From JALOLV01 sp046295175 (lineage in GTDB: Bacteria > Bacteroidota > Bacteroidia > Cytophagales > Spirosomataceae): a stretch of DNA of 64,000 nucleotides. This document shows, one piece after another, positions 60,789 through 64,000 of the stretch (positions are counted from its first letter, which is position 1; the number at the start of each line of letters is the position of its first letter). The translations under genes and the position numbers were made by a program. The notes below the pieces were generated by a model. That model was not told the DNA's origin. It did no database searches and saw only the letters and a list, made by a program, of their open reading frames with translations. Location: the NCBI GenBank assembly GCA_046295175.1, contig JBKBNY010000001.1, positions 434,001-498,000 of the forward strand, written 5' to 3'.

Positions 60789-60980
60789 ATGAGCAAGGTT
60801 CAAGAATTTTTCAAAAACTCTTACGAGGAAGTAACTAAAGAGGTTACGTGGCCTCAGTGGGGCGAACTACAAGGCAGTGCATCGCTTGTTTTGATAGCTT
60901 CTATCATTTTTGCATTGGTGGTTGGTGCCATTGACTTCGTAATCGACAACGGTTTACGTTTATTATATCAATCATTCTAA
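60789..60980 (+). CDS. secE: Preprotein translocase subunit SecE
   Basis: SecE is the essential small subunit of the SecYEG channel. The 63-residue protein has the conserved amphipathic helix (FFKNSYEEVTKEVTWPQWGE, about 7-26) followed by one membrane segment (about 30-58). This is the short single-span form typical of most bacteria other than gammaproteobacteria. It lies between tRNA-Trp and nusG on the same strand. Confidence 0.95.
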   Translation: MSKVQEFFKNSYEEVTKEVTWPQWGELQGSASLVLIASIIFALVVGAIDFVIDNGLRLLYQSF

Positions 60981-60994
60981 AATAATCCTGCGAT

Positions 60995-61546
60995 ATGAGC
61001 GAAATACAATGGTTTGTTGTACGAGCAATCTCAGGACAGGAAAAGAAAGTAAAATCATATATTGAGAATGAGGCGGTTCGTCGCAAACTGACCGACTATA
61101 TTCCACAAATATTGATTCCGTCTGAGAAGATTGTAGAAGTACGCAACGGTAAAAAACGTGTCCGTGAGAAAAGCTTTTTTCCGGGCTATATATTAGTAAA
61201 CGCCGACTTGAGCAACGGTGAAGTTCCTCACTTAATCAAGAGTATCCCGGGCGTTTTAGGCTTTTTAGGCCGCAATAATGGTACTTCATTGACTCCTGAA
61301 CCGCTTCGCCAGTCTGAGGTGAATCGTATCTTAGGTGTACAAGAAGAAGCCATCGAAGAGACAATCGCACCATCGCTTTCGTTTACCAAAGGTGAGTCTG
61401 TTAAAGTTATTGACGGGCCATTCAGTGGATTTGAGGGTTCTGTCGAAGAAATCTTTGAAGATAAGAAGAAACTCAATGTTAGCGTTAAAATCTTTGGTCG
61501 TAGTACACCAGTAGAATTGAGCTACATTCAGGTTGAGAAATTGTAA
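60995..61546 (+). CDS. nusG: Transcription termination/antitermination protein NusG
   Basis: NusG binds RNA polymerase and couples it to Rho or the ribosome. The 183-residue protein has the N-terminal NGN domain (WFVVRAISGQEKKVKSYIEN, KSFFPGYILVNADL, SIPGVLGFLGRNNG) and the C-terminal KOW domain (FTKGESVKVIDGPFSGFEGS, then IFGRSTPVELSYIQVEKL). Length is normal. It begins 14 nt after secE, but is followed by a strong terminator and an opposing gene instead of the usual rplK-rplA-rplJ-rplL genes. Confidence 0.97.
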   Translation: MSEIQWFVVRAISGQEKKVKSYIENEAVRRKLTDYIPQILIPSEKIVEVRNGKKRVREKSFFPGYILVNADLSNGEVPHLIKSIPGVLGFLGRNNGTSLTPEPLRQSEVNRILGVQEEAIEETIAPSLSFTKGESVKVIDGPFSGFEGSVEEIFEDKKKLNVSVKIFGRSTPVELSYIQVEKL

Positions 61547-61566
61547 GAAATTTATATTCTAAAAGT

Positions 61567-61601
61567 AAAGCCCTTCCGAAACAATGTTTCGGAAGGGCTT
61601 T
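61567..61601. terminator. Terminator after nusG
   Basis: A perfect 16-bp stem, AAAGCCCTTCCGAAAC / GTTTCGGAAGGGCTTT, with the loop AAT is followed by CTTTTATC. It lies 20 nt after nusG and 16 nt before the convergent M1 peptidase stop codon, and could serve both. Confidence 0.93.
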
Positions 61602-61616
61602 CTTTTATCTATCAAA

Positions 61617-63986
61617 TTAGTTTTTACCGCTTGTCTGCGTAGCCGAAGGCTGATTTTTGCGTGCTTCACGCATCGGATTCGACCCGCCAGCACCACCAAA
61701 ACCTTGCTGCTTAAACGCTTGGAAACGAGTTGGTTGTTCTGGTTCTTTCGGGAAGGCATTATCCGAAGTATCAATATCTGGAATCTCTTTGTAAGGGTCG
61801 AGCTTAAATTTGGCAACTTTCTTGGTTGTAGTTATCGTTTTCTTGATTTCGACGTCGTTTGTTCGCCAAATCTCAACTGGGTAACGCATCACTTCTTTTG
61901 TGCCATCTTCGTAGGTCAGCTCCACAATAACAGGCATTGGTAATCCACCTTTATTTTTAAGGCTCAACACGTAAAAGTTTTTACCTGCTTCGAGTAGCTT
62001 GCGGTCTTCGTCTGAAAGGCTCGCCAAATAAGTTTCGTACTTTTTCTTATCGGCTTCGGTAACTGCAAATCTATCGTAGCTATTGTAGAAGTCTTTCATG
62101 GTAGAATCTGCCTCAACGACCGTCTGCTTAATATCTGTTTTGTTACGCATATTGCTCAAAGTCTGGCGTTTTTCTTCGGCATCTTTACGCTGTGCCGACT
62201 TCACGACTTCTGGGTTTTGTGTATCAATGCTGTACCAATCTACATTGGCAATCGCTTGGTCAACTGGCTCAACACCGTAGAACCAACCTTTCCAGAACCA
62301 ATCTAAATCTACACCCGAGGCGTCTTCCATCGTACGGAAGAAATCAGCAGGAGTTGGGTGCTTAAATGCCCAGCGACGAGAATATTCTTTAAATGCGTAA
62401 TCGAATAATTCACGACCCATGATGGTTTCACGGAGGATATTCAAGCCAGTTGCTGGTTTAGAATAAGCATTTGGCCCAAATGTACCCGGAATGATATTAT
62501 CCGAACTCGACATGATTGGATTTTGCTTGCTGGCTTCGGTTTTCATATAGCTTGTGATAGACTGTGGCTCGATGCCAGTGGCTGGGAAGTTTCTATCCCA
62601 TTCGAGGCAAGTTAAACCTTCTAAAAAGCTATTCAAACCTTCATCCATCCACGACCACTGACGCTCATCAGAATTGACAATCATCGGGAAGAAGTTATGC
62701 CCTACTTCGTGGATAATTACCAAAATCAAGAAGTTTTTAGTTCCTTCTGAATACGTTCCGTCAGCTTCGGGTCTTGCTCCATTGAAACTCATCATTGGGT
62801 ATTCCATACCACCCACTGTTCCGTGTACCGAATACGCCACTGGGTAAGGATACGCCACTGAGCGTTTTGAATAATTGACCAATGTATGAGCCACAACGCG
62901 AGTAGAATACTGCCCCCAAAGTGGATTGGCTTCTTTTGGATACAACGACATCGCCCACACTTTTTTGCCTTCTACATCAACCTGCATGGCATCCCAAATG
63001 AACTTACGAGAACAGGCAAACGCAAAGTCACGAACATTTTTGGCTACGTAAACCCAAGTTTTTTTACCAGTTGGCTTGCCTTTCTCGGCAGCTTCGGCAT
63101 CGGCTTGCGTTACGATTTCGACTGGTGTTTTTGAGGTTTTAGCTTGCTCCAAACGCTTTTGCTGCGTTGTCGAAAGCACATCCTTCGGGTTTTGGAGTTC
63201 GCCAGTTGCTCCCAATACAAAATCATTAGGTACTGTGAGGGCTACTTTATAATCGCCAAACGGAAGTGTAAACTCGCCTTGACCCAAGAATTGTTTATGT
63301 TGCCAGCCGTTTACGTCATCGTAAACCGCCATGCGTGGAAACCACTGAGCAATTTCATAGAGCCAATTGCCATCTTTCGGGAAGAATTCGGCACCGCTAC
63401 GTCCGCCAACTTGCTTTAGGTCAATGATTTTGAAGTTCCAATCAATCTGAAACGTGATAGACTGCCCTTTCATCAATGGTACTGGCAAGTCGATACGCAT
63501 CATAGTACCGTTGATGGTGTTTCGCATATCTTTACCCAAAGCATCTTTTACTGCCGTAATGTTGTAGCCGTAGCCACGGTCGGCCTCCATATTATTGAGG
63601 GTACGTAGGCTCATGCCTTGCGTAGCATTGATAGACGACTGATTAGTGATATTTCCGTCGGAGTTTTTCTTGAAAACGTTTTGGTCGAGCTGCACCCACA
63701 AATAGCGGAGTTCTTCGGGGGCATTGTTGAAATATGTGATTTTTTCAGAACCTGTAATGGTCTGATTTTCGTCATTCAACTCGGCTTTGATGTCGTAATC
63801 AGCTTTTTGTTGCCAGTAATCTCTACCCGGAGCCCCAGAGGCTGTTCGGTAGGTATTAGGGGTTGGTAGCATCGCACCCATTTGCTCAAAACGGGTGTTG
63901 GCGTTGTATTGGGTCGAAGCCTGCTGTGCCATCAATCCACTGATTAACAAGCAGATAGCTCCCAAAAATGAGGATAACTTCTTCAT
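61617..63986 (-). CDS. M1 family metallopeptidase
   Basis: The 789-residue protein has a signal peptide (1-20) and an M1 aminopeptidase core: GGMEYPMMSFNG (exopeptidase-type motif, a variant of GAMEN) and the zinc site HEVGH (426-430) with the third ligand Glu449 in MDEGLNSF, giving HExxH-x18-E. The N-terminal domain is the usual beta-sandwich; the C-terminal part (about 580-789) contains a lysine/glutamate-rich region and a low-complexity end. It trims N-terminal residues from peptides in the periplasm or outside. The protein starts near the right edge and appears complete. Confidence 0.92.
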   Translation of the reverse strand: MKKLSSFLGAICLLISGLMAQQASTQYNANTRFEQMGAMLPTPNTYRTASGAPGRDYWQQKADYDIKAELNDENQTITGSEKITYFNNAPEELRYLWVQLDQNVFKKNSDGNITNQSSINATQGMSLRTLNNMEADRGYGYNITAVKDALGKDMRNTINGTMMRIDLPVPLMKGQSITFQIDWNFKIIDLKQVGGRSGAEFFPKDGNWLYEIAQWFPRMAVYDDVNGWQHKQFLGQGEFTLPFGDYKVALTVPNDFVLGATGELQNPKDVLSTTQQKRLEQAKTSKTPVEIVTQADAEAAEKGKPTGKKTWVYVAKNVRDFAFACSRKFIWDAMQVDVEGKKVWAMSLYPKEANPLWGQYSTRVVAHTLVNYSKRSVAYPYPVAYSVHGTVGGMEYPMMSFNGARPEADGTYSEGTKNFLILVIIHEVGHNFFPMIVNSDERQWSWMDEGLNSFLEGLTCLEWDRNFPATGIEPQSITSYMKTEASKQNPIMSSSDNIIPGTFGPNAYSKPATGLNILRETIMGRELFDYAFKEYSRRWAFKHPTPADFFRTMEDASGVDLDWFWKGWFYGVEPVDQAIANVDWYSIDTQNPEVVKSAQRKDAEEKRQTLSNMRNKTDIKQTVVEADSTMKDFYNSYDRFAVTEADKKKYETYLASLSDEDRKLLEAGKNFYVLSLKNKGGLPMPVIVELTYEDGTKEVMRYPVEIWRTNDVEIKKTITTTKKVAKFKLDPYKEIPDIDTSDNAFPKEPEQPTRFQAFKQQGFGGAGGSNPMREARKNQPSATQTSGKN

Positions 63987-64000
63987 TAGTTTGTTTGAGA

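Overview
The window looks like chromosomal DNA from a Bacteroidota bacterium, most likely a Cytophagia-type organism (inference; no 16S rRNA is present). The evidence is a SusC/SusD pair, a type IX secretion sorting domain, a 3-coathanger-stack domain, the amidase/MCE/LptD neighbourhood, promoters of the TTTG-N19-21-TAnnTTTG type, AT-rich intergenic DNA and almost no Shine-Dalgarno sequences. No phage, insertion sequence, transposase or CRISPR array was seen. One tRNA gene (Trp) is present.

Layout. 1-2.4 kb: an SDR fragment, a methyltransferase/DUF2147 pair and two small proteins. 2.5-9.4 kb: hisS, a zeta-toxin-like pair, mltG, a GxxExxY gene embedded in 20-bp repeats, a thioesterase, a YihY membrane protein, then a 750-bp non-coding stretch. 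9.4-16.2 kb: a secreted ricin-like protein, a membrane-bound 7TM LuxR regulator, and a divergent four-gene run of secreted or membrane proteins that it may control. 16.3-25.1 kb: a sugar-isomerase-like protein, a photolyase/cryptochrome, an 1850-residue M43 protease with T9SS tail, and dihydrofolate reductase. 25.4-31.3 kb: a planctomycete-type cytochrome protein (PSCyt/PSD1) coupled to a DUF1501 protein, facing a sulfatase.

31.8-37.4 kb: an operon for 2-oxoacid:ferredoxin oxidoreductase (NAD(P)H/FAD/Fe-S subunit, fused gamma-alpha subunit, beta subunit), interrupted by a nucleotidyltransferase plus coiled-coil pair and carrying an inverted repeat that has become coding sequence. 37.6-39.4 kb: a VapBC-like pair, a secreted protein and an acetyltransferase. 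39.5-42.9 kb: the Fo part of ATP synthase plus delta (atpB-E-F-H), without atpA/atpG, with a terminator-like hairpin after atpE. 43.2-44.4 kb: pgk. 44.5-50.1 kb: SusC, SusD and a DUF4397 lipoprotein. 50.3-57.2 kb: cell-envelope genes (MCE protein, amidase, LptD) and a secreted SGNH esterase. 57.3-64.0 kb: a Prc-type protease, an FKBP isomerase, tRNA-Trp-secE-nusG ending in a terminator rather than running into rplK, and an M1 aminopeptidase.

Two themes recur. First, small accessory pairs (zeta-like, GxxExxY, NTase/coiled-coil, VapBC) sit inside or between housekeeping genes. Second, the intergenic DNA is rich in short palindromic or inverted-repeat elements of several families, some touching coding ends. 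All functional calls were made by reading motifs by eye; no database search was run.
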